From positions 1 to 64,000 of the forward strand of contig NZ_QRZF01000005.1 of assembly GCF_003464595.1 (NCBI RefSeq): a DNA stretch of 64,000 bases, in the 5' to 3' direction. Under the pieces are notes generated by a model, which saw nothing but the letters and a program-made list of their open reading frames with translations, made no database searches and was not told the DNA's origin. Position numbers and translations under genes: made by a program. Below are positions 46,148-56,700 of the stretch, one piece after another; the first letter of the stretch is position 1; the number at the start of each line of letters is the position of its first letter. The stretch comes from Bacteroides intestinalis (GTDB taxonomy: Bacteria > Bacteroidota > Bacteroidia > Bacteroidales > Bacteroidaceae).

Positions 46148-46220
46148 TACTTGCTCCGTACCAACCCCGTACTTTCTCCACTCAGAGGTACTTCTGACTG
46201 GAGAACGTACGGAGCAAGTA
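46148..46220. repeat. Extended palindromic hairpin element
   Basis: The outer arms 46148-46161 and 46207-46220 are perfect 14-bp complements (TACTTGCTCCGTAC and its reverse). A second nested pair lies at 46174-46180 and 46199-46205 (TTCTCCA/TGGAGAA), and the centre 46183-46196 is an imperfect palindrome (CAGAGGTACTTCTG). It is not between convergent genes, so a terminator role is unlikely; a dispersed palindromic repeat or structured RNA is more plausible. Confidence 0.75.
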
Positions 46221-46352
46221 CGGTTCTGATATAGTCCGGGTATGGTTCAAATATGATTTGGAGACAGTTCTAATAATACTTATATATATTTTAAAATATA
46301 GTTACATTATCATAAAGAAGTATTATTATCCTGTTTTTTATAAAAAGCTACC

Positions 46353-46360
46353 TATTTTTG
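46353..46360 (+). promoter_or_regulatory. -7 element upstream of the acyltransferase gene
   Basis: TATTTTTG, an exact TAnnTTTG match, 120 bp upstream of the acyltransferase ATG and 38 bp upstream of a possible leader ORF. Confidence 0.5.
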
Positions 46361-46398
46361 TATAGGCTAAAGCATTAGCAACAAAATTACACACAAAT

Positions 46399-46497
46399 AT
46401 GAGACTTATTAAACTATCACGAATCATTACCTTTATGAAATCGGGATGCTATTCTTGCAATAACATACAAAACTCAATCTATGGAGCATCGCATTAA
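46399..46497 (+). CDS. Possible 32-codon leader ORF
   Basis: An ATG frame (begins MRLIKLSRIITFMKSG, contains CYSC) that ends within the first codons of the acyltransferase gene, overlapping its start by 17 bp. No recognised family. It could be a leader peptide coupled to the next gene or chance. Confidence 0.25.
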   Translation: MRLIKLSRIITFMKSGCYSCNNIQNSIYGASH

Positions 46498-47413
46498 AGA
46501 ATTAGACTATCTGAAAAGCATTCTTATCCTTCTAATGGTTGCTTTTCATCTGGTATATATAGGAGATAAATATCCTTATATAAAACAGATCGTATACACG
46601 TTCCACATGCCCGCTTTCCTAATCATATCCGGTTATTTGACTAATGTACAGAAAGATATCAGAAGCTTTATGAAAAAACTATTATGGATTTTCATTCCCT
46701 ACCTGTGTATGGAGACAGGTTACGTACTAATGTCGCATATCTTACCCGTGAGAGAAAATGTACCGGAAATTAGTTCAAACATTTTATTGCATAAGATATT
46801 TATAAAGCCATTGGGTCCCTACTGGTATCTCCACACGCTTATTATCTGTAGTCTACTATATTACCTGACTTTCCGCTATACCCGCATGAAAACAATATCA
46901 CAGGTAATATTATTTGGTCTTGGTCTATTCACAGTATCACGCTGGGGTGGAATTATAGTGTTTGCCAATGCCATTTACTTCCTTGCAGGGGTAATCATTA
47001 AACAAAGCAAATTATCATTTGTCCGTATCTTTCAGCCATCGCTTCTTGCCCTTGTCCCCATGATACTACTCTGCTGTTTTCCAGACAATCTGAACAGAGG
47101 GATACTGGCAGGTATCACTATTACTTATCTGGCTATCATTATATCACTATATGCACACAGTTATCTATCCAAGGAAATCAAACAATGCTCTTATTTTATA
47201 GGTAGAAATACTCTTGTCATATTTCTCTTCTCCCCTCTTTTCACAATATTGTGCAAGATGTTCCTATCTTTTTTATTCTTTGAGCCCACCGGAATACTTT
47301 TTATGATCATATCCGTTGCAATCACCGTAAGTGGATGTATAGTAATAGCATGGAGCATGGATAAACTACACTTTTCACGCTTCTTCTTTGGACAAAATGC
47401 AATATTAAATTAA
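46481..47413 (+). CDS. Acyltransferase-3 family membrane protein
   Basis: A 310-residue multi-pass inner-membrane protein with about ten hydrophobic helices. The start motif ELDYLKSILILLMVAFHLVYIGDKYPYIKQIVYTFHMPAFLIISGYL contains the two histidines (near 22 and 42) typical of acyltransferase-3/OafA-type O-acyltransferases, which acylate surface glycans or antibiotics using acyl-CoA. Followed 52 bp later by a methyltransferase, so the two may modify the same surface molecule. Very AT-rich compared with the preceding viaA region, which suggests separate origin. Donor and acceptor unknown. Confidence 0.85.
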   Translation: MEHRIKELDYLKSILILLMVAFHLVYIGDKYPYIKQIVYTFHMPAFLIISGYLTNVQKDIRSFMKKLLWIFIPYLCMETGYVLMSHILPVRENVPEISSNILLHKIFIKPLGPYWYLHTLIICSLLYYLTFRYTRMKTISQVILFGLGLFTVSRWGGIIVFANAIYFLAGVIIKQSKLSFVRIFQPSLLALVPMILLCCFPDNLNRGILAGITITYLAIIISLYAHSYLSKEIKQCSYFIGRNTLVIFLFSPLFTILCKMFLSFLFFEPTGILFMIISVAITVSGCIVIAWSMDKLHFSRFFFGQNAILN

Positions 47414-47465
47414 CAGCTACATAAATCTGACAGAACCTAAAAAGGAAATTTATATAATAGATATT

Positions 47466-48239
47466 ATGCAAGAACGACAGAAAAATAGAAAATTATACTT
47501 TAATGAACTTTCGATAACAAGTAAGCGATACTACATCCCATATATATCAAAATACAAAAAGATTGAAAAGGGAATGAATGTTTTAGAAATAGGATGTGGG
47601 GATGGAGGCAATCTATTACCCTTTGCTGAACTGGGATGTAACACTACCGGGGTCGATTTATCGACAGGAAGAATAAAAGGTGCAATCCTCTTTTTTGAAG
47701 AAAGGCAAATAAAAGGAGATTTCATAGCTTCGGATATTTTCAAGTTGAAAGGGCTTGAACACAAATTCGATTTAATTATCTGCCATGACGTTATAGAACA
47801 TATAAAGGACAAAGCTACATTCTTATCCAATCTTCCTAAATACATGAATCCCGAAGGTATTATCTTTATGTCGTTTCCTGCATGGCAAATGCCTTTTGGC
47901 GGACACCAACAGATATGTAAAAGCAAAATAATCTCGCACTTTCCTTTTATTCACCTGTTGCCAACTTTTATGTATAAAAGTATTTTAAAGATTGCCGGTG
48001 AAAATACAGGCTGCATAAAAGAGCTTATTTCTATAAAAGATACCAGGACTTCAATAGAGCTATTTGAAAGGTTAGTGCATAGGGAATCTATCAGAGTTAT
48101 GGACAAACAGTTGTTCTTTATAAATCCTCATTATGAAATAAAATTCGGATTAAAACCTCGGAAATTACCTGCAATAATCGGTTTTATACCTTATGTAAGA
48201 AATCTATTTACGACATCATGCTTCTATATTCTTAAATAG
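47466..48239 (+). CDS. Class I SAM-dependent methyltransferase
   Basis: A 257-residue protein with a Rossmann methyltransferase core: VLEIGCGDGGNLLPF (residues about 39-53, SAM-binding), GVDLS at about 62, FIASDIF, and FDLIICHDVIEHI for the post-motif loop. The C-terminal part (FVRNLFTTSCFYIL) is hydrophobic and basic. Typical of methyltransferases in surface-polysaccharide or lipid clusters; the target is unknown. Likely in an operon with the upstream acyltransferase; ends 11 bp from the convergent DUF6125-like gene. Confidence 0.82.
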   Translation: MQERQKNRKLYFNELSITSKRYYIPYISKYKKIEKGMNVLEIGCGDGGNLLPFAELGCNTTGVDLSTGRIKGAILFFEERQIKGDFIASDIFKLKGLEHKFDLIICHDVIEHIKDKATFLSNLPKYMNPEGIIFMSFPAWQMPFGGHQQICKSKIISHFPFIHLLPTFMYKSILKIAGENTGCIKELISIKDTRTSIELFERLVHRESIRVMDKQLFFINPHYEIKFGLKPRKLPAIIGFIPYVRNLFTTSCFYILK

Positions 48240-48250
48240 AATTCCTTGTA

Positions 48251-48775
48251 TTACTCATTCAGAGTAAACTGCCAGGCACAACAACAGCTGTTATCAGTGA
48301 TATCCGGATAACAGCTGAGGCACTCGCATGTAATACGTTCATCTATTGCAGCTGCAAAACCACTATATTCAATGATACCTACTGATTTACAAGGATGATA
48401 TTCCATTTGTTTACGCTTACGGGCGGTTTGCACATGACAGTCTAATGTGCGATACATCAAAGTCTTACCATCTTTTCCGAAAATAAGCTCATCATTGTTT
48501 ATATTTGCATAGAAACGCAGCTGCAAGGCTTTTGCCAGCCCTTCCAGTCCTGCATGTTCCGGCAGTTCAAGAAACTGCTTGATTCTCCTTGCCTCTGTGA
48601 TTGTAAAAACTCTCCATGCTTCCCTATCGTGATGCATGGCCTCATCCATTCCGTATTTTCGCTCTACCGATTGAAACCATACACCATCCATAGCCAACCA
48701 GTTTTTGGAATAGGCTTCGATGAGTTTTATAAGTTCTTCTTTAGTAAGGGAGTTTAAAAGAGTATTTTGTTTCAT
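48251..48775 (-). CDS. DUF6125-like cysteine-rich protein
   Basis: About 174 residues from the ATG at 48775 (the longer frame to 48832 adds 19 residues with a non-coding look). Seen: KNWLAMDGVWFQSVERKYGMDEAMHHDREAWRVF in the N-terminal half, TLMYRTLDCHVQTARKRKQMEYHPCKSVG in the middle, and a cysteine-rich end (RITCECLSCYPDITDNSCCCAW). It resembles the DUF6125/L-2-amino-thiazoline-4-carboxylic acid hydrolase-like group, of unknown function; metal or cluster binding through the His and Cys residues is a reasonable inference. Its promoter region contains a perfect 16-bp palindrome. Confidence 0.65.
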   Translation of the reverse strand: MKQNTLLNSLTKEELIKLIEAYSKNWLAMDGVWFQSVERKYGMDEAMHHDREAWRVFTITEARRIKQFLELPEHAGLEGLAKALQLRFYANINNDELIFGKDGKTLMYRTLDCHVQTARKRKQMEYHPCKSVGIIEYSGFAAAIDERITCECLSCYPDITDNSCCCAWQFTLNE

Positions 48776-48837
48776 TATTAAAAGGCTCATATAAATAACT
48801 ATCTCAAAGGCTGAATAACAGTGTTCCGTCATTACAC

Positions 48838-48853
48838 TACATTTGCAAATGTA
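48838..48853. promoter_or_regulatory. Perfect palindrome TACATTTGCAAATGTA with -7 boxes on both strands
   Basis: A 16-bp perfect palindrome whose two halves each match TAnnTTTG on opposite strands. The minus-strand half could serve the DUF6125-like gene 63 bp away. It may also be an operator for a dimeric repressor. Confidence 0.6.
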
Positions 48854-48966
48854 TGAAATTAATCCAAAAATTAAATACGTATGCTTCTATTTTATGGTGA
48901 CATACTCTGAAGTATTCGACAACTTCAGATTGGAAAGAACATATTACTTATCAATGAACGTCATTC

Positions 48967-51891
48967 TTATCGTGTAGCTTTCTTGTTTTCTACATAAGTC
49001 ACTTCCGGACCTAGGTAAGAACGTTTCATGCCACCAAAATCAATCACCACTTTCTGGATAATCACCCCTGGGTTGGCACAAATTAATTTGAATGTATGTT
49101 TACCCGGTTTGTCAACTTGAAGCGTAGCTACACCTATAGCACTGTTACGGGCTACATTTCTGCGCCACTCACCTGAATATTCCCTCGATGCTGTCGACAT
49201 CCATTGCACCATTCCTTCATCAATCATTACTCCATAACTGGTGTCATGTTTGGAATCTATCGGGAATAGGGGTAATGCATATACATATACTGTTGCATTT
49301 CCGGCATTGAATGTATAAAAGTCGTATTCGGCTTTGGGAGCCCTATTGGTGAACCATTTATTTTGGGAAGGTTTAGTCGCTTCTCCTAATTGTACACAAT
49401 CATTCTCATAACCCAACCCTTTTACTGTTTTTATTTTGATATCGTCGTTTTCGTATTTACGATGGAAAAGCCCGGCATTTATGGAAACACAGCCATTATC
49501 TTCTATATACATGCCTCTCACTTCATCAATCGATGGAGTTTGTGGATTGAATACAGGAACAAATATCTTATCTGTTTTACCATTTGTCATGACCTCAATC
49601 TCTCCAATTATATTGTTACCATGAGGCACCTTATTCCAATCGATTGAAACTTTGATTCTTTCCTGTGTGGCTGTTTTCCCACTTAATTTACTTAGCTTTA
49701 TCCAATTGGCATGAGTAGTTGCTTTCCAAATAAATGTTTTTTTCCCTTTGTTATAGATTTCAAAGAAGAAGTTTTTTTGGGTATATGGATTGACAGATGG
49801 GAGTACATTTACATTAGGCATGCCAAAGGTGTAATCTTGGCCGGGTATGAAGATTCCGACTTCTCCCTCTTCGGGTATATTTATTTGTTCGGTAGGCGCC
49901 ATTTCGTGATAACTGGCATTCCAACCCGGACTTACTGCCATCATGTGCTTCCATTTGCCATTGAGTAGCGAATTGAACTTGTCGGTATAAATAGCAAGAC
50001 TATCAAAATAGACTTTTGCTTCGTTTGCTACTGCATTGGTTGTGGCACGTCCCTGTCGGGCATACCAACGATTTTTCTGAGCTGTCAACATCTTCTTGTT
50101 CATCAGTGTAGCTCCTTTTACCGGATAGTGAACTAGCTCATAATAAGCAGGTTTATATTCTTCCGGTAATTGCTTCCATATCTTTTCGCTCTTATTTGCA
50201 ATACGGTCGTACGCAGCCATTCGCTTTTCGGCTTCATCATAGTTTGCAAAAGAAAACTCTGTATCTATAATTCTTTCGCGTTCCAGATAGTTATTCCATT
50301 GGTATCCCCATCCCATTCCTTCAGGTTTGTGTTGGAACCCTAGCAGATAATAGTTATTGATAATATCAACAAGATCATCTCTGTATTTCTCTCCAAATAT
50401 GGAAGTCAGAAAATCGGTGTGATGAGTATAGGCATTATCAAAGTTGAATTGTTCAATATCCCAAGCCATGTCAAGGAAAAATTTCATGCCAAGTTCTCCC
50501 GGTTTTATGTCTCCTACATTTAGTAACCAATAACGATTGGCTCCTGTATCATAAGCTTTTCGCATTTCTTCATAGATTAATGTAGCAGGAGTTGTGTTAA
50601 TCCACAGATAATCGTGTGGCTCTCCACAATAAGAGATATGATAATATATACCAGATGCACCTTTACGTTTTTGTTCTTCCTTGTTACTCAGCCTTTTTAT
50701 ATAGCCGAAGTTATCATCAGGCCATACCAAAGTCACATCATCAGGCACTTTCAGACCTTTCTCATAAATGTCCAATACTTCTTTGTAGGGTACAAATTGT
50801 TGTGGAATGGATGTTATATCTTTATTAATATATTTTTTTAATATATTTCTTTGATCACTCAGTACCTCTTCTATTAAACTTACTTCTTTTTCTTTGGGTA
50901 CCCCCACCAATCCGGCATCGTGAATACCCCGCATAGCTAATGTATAGAAGTTCTCGTATTGTCCATTCTCAGATATACGTTTATCCAATACTTTATTAAT
51001 GCCTTCTTTATTGGTCATATAGTTCCACTCTCCCATGGTTTCACTAAACCATTCTGTGGTATTGTTAAATAACAAAGGTTCGCAATGTGCAGATGTCATG
51101 ACAATAGCATAATTGTCAGCAACAATCTTATTATCGGGATATTTATTAAATGCACCTGATCCCGGATGCATGGCTGGTGCCAGCATATTGCCTTTCATTC
51201 GAAGAATGAGTTCACATATTTTTGCGTAAGTTTTAGGACCGATATCACCCAATGTTGGGTCGAATGTTTTGGCTGCCCAAGGCACAAGTCCCCATCCTTC
51301 GTCATTCAGGAAGATACCACGATATTTCACGGAAGGTTCTTTAGAAATATACTCGGCTGTTTCCAGATATATCGCCTTTTGCTTTTTTACAGGAACATCA
51401 GCCCACCAATATAAAGGAGATACTCCCATAGCTTCAGATAGAGTGAAGGTACCATAGGCTGTTCCACGTCTGTCACATCCTGCAATAATCAAAGCCTTGT
51501 CTACACCACTAAAAGGTTTTTCTACTACCTTAATAATATATTGTTCCCAACCGTTTTTTATGGCAGATATATCTATTTTATTACTTGCAACAAGTTTATC
51601 GATCCATTTATTATGTCCTAGAGTCCCTATTATAATAGGCTGTTTGGATTTAATAGATTTTGTAGTGAGCAGCTTCCCTTTTTGACCGCTTACCCTTTCT
51701 ATATCCTCAGCTAAAAGTTGGGATACTATTTTAACTACTTCAAAATCGGAGTTATCTATGTATATTTCACTAGCATTCCCATTGGAATATATTGAAAATT
51801 CGTTACCTGTATGAGGCTTGTTGCTGATTTTAATCTGTGCAAAACCAAAAGTCGCATAACAGAGTAGTAAAATGGCGAGTAATTTTCTCAT
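48967..51891 (-). CDS. GH115 alpha-glucuronidase (PUL2)
   Basis: About 974 residues from the ATG at 51891, which gives a type I signal (LLAILLLCYATFGFAQ); the upstream frame to 51936 adds 15 unlikely residues. GH115 features: the N-terminal a/b domain (GCDRRGTAYGTFTLSEAMGVSPLYWWADVPV), the TIM barrel with FLNDEGWGLVPWAAKTFDP and NMLAPAMHPGSGAFN, VTLVWPDDNFGYIKRLS, and the long C-terminal domains. GH115 enzymes remove (4-O-methyl)glucuronic acid from xylan or from other glucuronate-decorated glycans. It is the only glucuronidase of PUL2 and lies after SusD2 by 106 bp. Confidence 0.93.
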   Translation of the reverse strand: MRKLLAILLLCYATFGFAQIKISNKPHTGNEFSIYSNGNASEIYIDNSDFEVVKIVSQLLAEDIERVSGQKGKLLTTKSIKSKQPIIIGTLGHNKWIDKLVASNKIDISAIKNGWEQYIIKVVEKPFSGVDKALIIAGCDRRGTAYGTFTLSEAMGVSPLYWWADVPVKKQKAIYLETAEYISKEPSVKYRGIFLNDEGWGLVPWAAKTFDPTLGDIGPKTYAKICELILRMKGNMLAPAMHPGSGAFNKYPDNKIVADNYAIVMTSAHCEPLLFNNTTEWFSETMGEWNYMTNKEGINKVLDKRISENGQYENFYTLAMRGIHDAGLVGVPKEKEVSLIEEVLSDQRNILKKYINKDITSIPQQFVPYKEVLDIYEKGLKVPDDVTLVWPDDNFGYIKRLSNKEEQKRKGASGIYYHISYCGEPHDYLWINTTPATLIYEEMRKAYDTGANRYWLLNVGDIKPGELGMKFFLDMAWDIEQFNFDNAYTHHTDFLTSIFGEKYRDDLVDIINNYYLLGFQHKPEGMGWGYQWNNYLERERIIDTEFSFANYDEAEKRMAAYDRIANKSEKIWKQLPEEYKPAYYELVHYPVKGATLMNKKMLTAQKNRWYARQGRATTNAVANEAKVYFDSLAIYTDKFNSLLNGKWKHMMAVSPGWNASYHEMAPTEQINIPEEGEVGIFIPGQDYTFGMPNVNVLPSVNPYTQKNFFFEIYNKGKKTFIWKATTHANWIKLSKLSGKTATQERIKVSIDWNKVPHGNNIIGEIEVMTNGKTDKIFVPVFNPQTPSIDEVRGMYIEDNGCVSINAGLFHRKYENDDIKIKTVKGLGYENDCVQLGEATKPSQNKWFTNRAPKAEYDFYTFNAGNATVYVYALPLFPIDSKHDTSYGVMIDEGMVQWMSTASREYSGEWRRNVARNSAIGVATLQVDKPGKHTFKLICANPGVIIQKVVIDFGGMKRSYLGPEVTYVENKKATR

Positions 51892-51997
51892 GATAAAGTC
51901 TATTTGTAGCGGCAAATTATTAGAACCTGCCGGCAATATAATATCACCGGCAGGTTGTCATCCTAATAAAACTTTTACCTTGTAATTAATTTAATAT

Positions 51998-53776
51998 CTA
52001 CTTTTCAGGCTCTACCACAGTTTCAAGAGGTGGTATATTGTTTTGTGAGCCTTGATACCCATAATTCTGATTGATAACATTCAGGTTGTTAGCATCTATT
52101 GCATCTTGTGGAATGGGCCAGTATACATGGTATGGTTTAATCTTATATGAATTTGTTCCGTGTGAAATTTCATTGCGATAGAAATTATTCTTTGCAATAA
52201 CACGATCGTAATACCAATTTTTTTCATGCATCTTGTCCAAAGTATATCCATCCTGACCTAATGCAGCCTTGATATACGCAACACGAGTAAGTTCGCATTT
52301 ACGTGGTTCTTCAAGATAGAGTTCACGGGCACGCTCATCAAAGATCTCATCTAATCCAACACTTTGATATAACGGAGCGTTTGCACGTTGGCGAATTTCA
52401 TTAACATCTGCCAGAGCTTCAGATAGCTTATTCTGCCAATAATAGGCTTCAGCACGCAATAAATAAGTCTCGGCTAACCGGAAAACATACCAGTCAGTAA
52501 AACCACCTTTGGGCTCATTTCCTTTGTTAATTTCATCTTTGTCAACAAACACTTTGTAATATGGCCATGAGTAATAACATCTGATTGTGTCATGTCCTGT
52601 TATATACTCCGGTTGAATGGACTTCCGGAAATAAGCAGACTGAGGATTGGTATAGGTATAGTGTTTAGCATCATACCAGTTGAGCGAGTTATGTCTCATA
52701 TCGTTGCCACAGTCTTTCCATAATTCATATTGATAATAATTCGTTGGACGTACAATACCGATTCCACGCCCCAATGAGTCCATTTGTACAATAGCATTTG
52801 CTTTACTGTATCCACCCATTCCATCTGGTGTTCTCACCTGTGGACCACTCCAATAAGGTGTGTACAGTCTCATCCTACATGAACCTTCGCTCGGGCTTAC
52901 ACTACCTTCACTACCAAACTGCTCCTGAACGGTAAGAATACCTTCAAGGTTTTCGCTAGCGGTAATGTTTTCCTCTTTGAACAGGTCATTAATAACATCG
53001 TGTATCTGATCATTTGCACGTATACCGAAACGGTTCTTCATTAATTTCAAACCATAATTTTCAATACATCGAGTAGCAGATTTTACAGCATCATCGAATC
53101 TGCGACATTGTAAATAGTATTTAGTAAGCAGATGTTCACCAGCTGCACGATTAATAGCACCGGCTGGCGCAGTCATTGGTAAATGTTCTACAGCAAATTC
53201 CAACTTCTCACAGAAATATTTTAGAATGGCCTCACGTGAGGTACTTTGTAAATCAATACGTGGCTCTTGGATTTCTTCAAGAATGAGAGGCACATCTCCA
53301 AACTGATTTACCAGGCGATAATACCAGTAGGCCAGATGAAAATATCCTTCAGCTAAAAGCTCATCCTTTTTTTCTTGTGAAGCTTCAATTTGTGGTATTC
53401 TGTTAATTACTAAGTTGGCATATTTAACACCACCCCATGCATGACTGAAATGTTTGTAAACACGCTGTTTACCTTTTATAAGAGTCGGAGTCAGCTGTGT
53501 TTCCAGGTTATGAAGTTCATAATCTTCAGGTGCACCTGAAATTGCCATATCAGAGAGTATATACTCTATTTGTGCAATTTGCTCGTCCTGATTACCATAA
53601 TATTCGTTCTTCAATTGTCTACGACTAACTTGCAGAACTGTTTCAATTCCATTTACATCCTTAACTCCATTTTCGGGTGTGTAGAATGACAACGGTTCTG
53701 GTTCCAACCAGTCACTACAAGATGTGAGTCCGGTTATAAATGTTGCTAATAGGAATAATCTATATAAGTATTTCAT
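51998..53776 (-). CDS. SusD/RagB-like glycan-binding lipoprotein (PUL2)
   Basis: About 592 residues from the ATG at 53776, chosen for the lipoprotein signal (TFITGLTSCSDWLEPEP); the longer frame to 53818 overlaps SusC2. Contains the family motifs VFRLAETYLLRAEAYYWQNKLSEALADVNEIRQRANA and FDERARELYLEEPRKCELTRVAY, with helical TPR-like segments. It binds oligosaccharide at the surface and closes the SusC2 channel. It starts 20 bp after SusC2 and is co-transcribed with it; the following GH115 is probably on the same transcript. Confidence 0.94.
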   Translation of the reverse strand: MKYLYRLFLLATFITGLTSCSDWLEPEPLSFYTPENGVKDVNGIETVLQVSRRQLKNEYYGNQDEQIAQIEYILSDMAISGAPEDYELHNLETQLTPTLIKGKQRVYKHFSHAWGGVKYANLVINRIPQIEASQEKKDELLAEGYFHLAYWYYRLVNQFGDVPLILEEIQEPRIDLQSTSREAILKYFCEKLEFAVEHLPMTAPAGAINRAAGEHLLTKYYLQCRRFDDAVKSATRCIENYGLKLMKNRFGIRANDQIHDVINDLFKEENITASENLEGILTVQEQFGSEGSVSPSEGSCRMRLYTPYWSGPQVRTPDGMGGYSKANAIVQMDSLGRGIGIVRPTNYYQYELWKDCGNDMRHNSLNWYDAKHYTYTNPQSAYFRKSIQPEYITGHDTIRCYYSWPYYKVFVDKDEINKGNEPKGGFTDWYVFRLAETYLLRAEAYYWQNKLSEALADVNEIRQRANAPLYQSVGLDEIFDERARELYLEEPRKCELTRVAYIKAALGQDGYTLDKMHEKNWYYDRVIAKNNFYRNEISHGTNSYKIKPYHVYWPIPQDAIDANNLNVINQNYGYQGSQNNIPPLETVVEPEK

Positions 53777-53795
53777 ATTTTCTATATTTAATAGG

Positions 53796-56700
53796 TTATA
53801 AAGTGAAATTAACTCCAAAAGTAAATGTCCGTGGTACTACATTATTAATTTCCGGGTCATAGTTCTTCCAATTAGTAATTACGAAGGCATTATCGACCAT
53901 CATATTTACCCGAAGATCCTGAATACCCAAGCGTCTGATTAGTTGTTTGGGAACGGTATATGATATAGAGAAATCTTGTAAACGTAAGTAGTTTCTACTT
54001 TTCCAGTTACTAAATCCTACCGGTGCTGCAGCTGCTAAACGACAGTATTCATTGCTTGGGTTTTCAGGAGTCCAGTAATCACTTTTAGTCGTATTACCTC
54101 TGTGGAAGAAACGAATACCATTATTTTGCTGTCTGTTATCAGAACCATACCATCCGAGTTCACTTCTTAACAAGAAAGAGATATTCAGGCAGTTCCAAAG
54201 ATCAAAGCTATTGCGTAAAGACAAGCGGTGTGTAGGTGATTTTCTACCTAACCATACTTTATCGTTCTTTGAGTCAATAACACCATCCCCATTTACATCG
54301 AGCAATTTGGCATCACCTGGACGAGAACCATATTTTGCAGCTTCGGCTTCCTCGCCTAATTGCCATACACCAATAAATTTATAATCGTAAATCTCATCAA
54401 GGCCATGTCCGATATACCAACCGTTTGTTTCGTCATCGGCTTCTCTTTGCCCAATAACCTTTCCTTCGTTATCAACCACATCGACCATGTCACCATACAG
54501 ATGCTTGATTTTATTTTTGTTATGGGTATAGATAAGGGTACTGGTCCATGTGAATTTACCGGGAATGTTCATGTTGAGGCTGTTTAATGTGATTTCAACA
54601 CCAGTATTTCCTAGTTCACCCATATTTGCCGCTACAGAATCATAACCAATGATATTGGGTAAACGGCGTGTTAATAGCAAGTCGTTTGTTTTAGTCTTAT
54701 AGAAATCAATAATACCTGTAATACGATCGTTAAAAATACCGAAGTCAAGTCCGAAATTTAATGCAGTCGTTCTTTCCCATTTAAGATTTTTGTTACCTAG
54801 CCCACTTGGCACTAAGCCATTAACGAGATTACCACCGACAATATTCTTACGGGTACCTAAAGTTGCAAGAGCAGCATAACGGCCGAATTCACGGTTGCCG
54901 TTCTCTCCCCATGAAGCACGTAGTTTCAGGTGATTTAGAATATCATTCTTCATAAAATCTTCATCTGATATTCTCCACGCCAATGCTACAGCAGGAAATG
55001 TTGCATACGGATTGTTTGCTCCGAAAGCAGAGTAGCCGTCACGTCTTACAGATGCCGTCAAGTAATATCTGTCCATCAAATTGTAATTAATACGACCCAA
55101 AAATGCATTGGCTGTATGTACTTGGTCATCTGAAGAAATTTGTGGTTCGGAACCTGCACCCATATTATGGAAGCCAAGACTTGCATCCGGTTCGAACTTA
55201 TTGTTGATCATATATGCTTTCCAGTCCTGGTACTTTTCTACGTTATATACAAAAGTCGCATCGAATTTGTGTATATCGGCAAAAGTCATATTCCAGTTAA
55301 GAATATTATCAACCATCCACTCATAAACGCTGTATTCCGTACGGGCAGCTCTACCACCGGGTCTGTCGCGAGCTTCAGGTGAATCTGCATAAAAATCTTT
55401 CAACCAACTGAAACGATTTTGAAAATTAGCTTGATAGCTAAAGCCAAATGGCAATTTTACTTTGGCAAATGTAGTTGCCATCAATGTTTGTTCTCTCACA
55501 AATTTTTCAGTATAATAATTCCACATGAAAGGATTAACAAACGTAGCATCATCATGTGGGAACCATTTGAACTTTCCTTCTTCATCATACATATCTCCAT
55601 ACGGGCTGTTATTATTAGCCTGTGTGAGGTCTGCAGGATTATTGTTTCTTCGTCTATTAGCAAATTGGCTGTTCACACCAACTGTCAGCCATTTGGTAAT
55701 TTCAGTTTCCAAATTTACGCGTGTACGGAAGTTCTGATATTCGTCACCAACTAAATATCCTTCATTGTCTACATATCCCATAGAGAGGAAATAGTTCGTA
55801 AGTTTACTCTTTCCTGAAACGCTGACATTGTAGTCTTGTCTTAAACCTGTGCGCAGAGCCATATCTCGCCAATCTGTGATTTTGCCTGCTTTATAGTTTT
55901 TTACTTCTACATCTTGCAAGCCGATTCGGTTCAACCATGTACCAATATAATCACCGGTAAAGCCTGAATCATAGTTACCCCATTGGTCTTTATCTATACC
56001 AGATGGCAAATTGTCCGGGTGATCGTAGTAGCCGGTCGGGCGTGGACTGCTTGAGAAATAATCCTGAGTTTTATAATAATCGGCATGTACCTGCAGATAC
56101 TCGCTTGGGCTGAATATATCTACTAAGTTGGTTGCTTCAGTGAAACCTATGCGTGTGCTGACATTAATTACAGGTTTTTCCGAAGCTCCCTTTTTGGTAT
56201 TTACCATTATTACACCGGCAGCACCTCTGGCACCATAAATGGCCGATGAACTTGCGTCTTTTAATACATCTAATGATTCAATATCATTCGGATTGATGTC
56301 TGATAAACTACCATAATAAATAGAACCGTCCAACACAATCAATGGCTGAGTGTTGGCTTTCAATGAGTTCTCACCACGAATCAACATTTGTCCTCCTCCT
56401 TCAGAGGTATTTCCTATAGTAGTGTTAAAACCAGCAACACTACCACGCAGAAATTCAATGAAGTTTGTAACCGGTTTATTTTCTAAAACTTCTTTACCTA
56501 CACGAGATACAGATCCGGTTAAATCTTTCTTTTTCATGGTACCGTAACCTACTACCACTACTTCATCAAGAAGTTCAGAGTCATCTTGCATTGTAATGGT
56601 GAGATAGTTCTCGTTTACAGCTAATTTTTTCTCTATCTGCGTATAGCCTATATATGAAAAAATCAAAGTTGCATTGGCTTCTACATTCAGGCTGAATTTT

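Noticed and set aside
48907..48930. Hairpin CTGAAGT / ACTTCAG near the GH115 3' end
   Set aside because: The stem is only 7 bp with no T-run on the minus strand, so it was not called a terminator.
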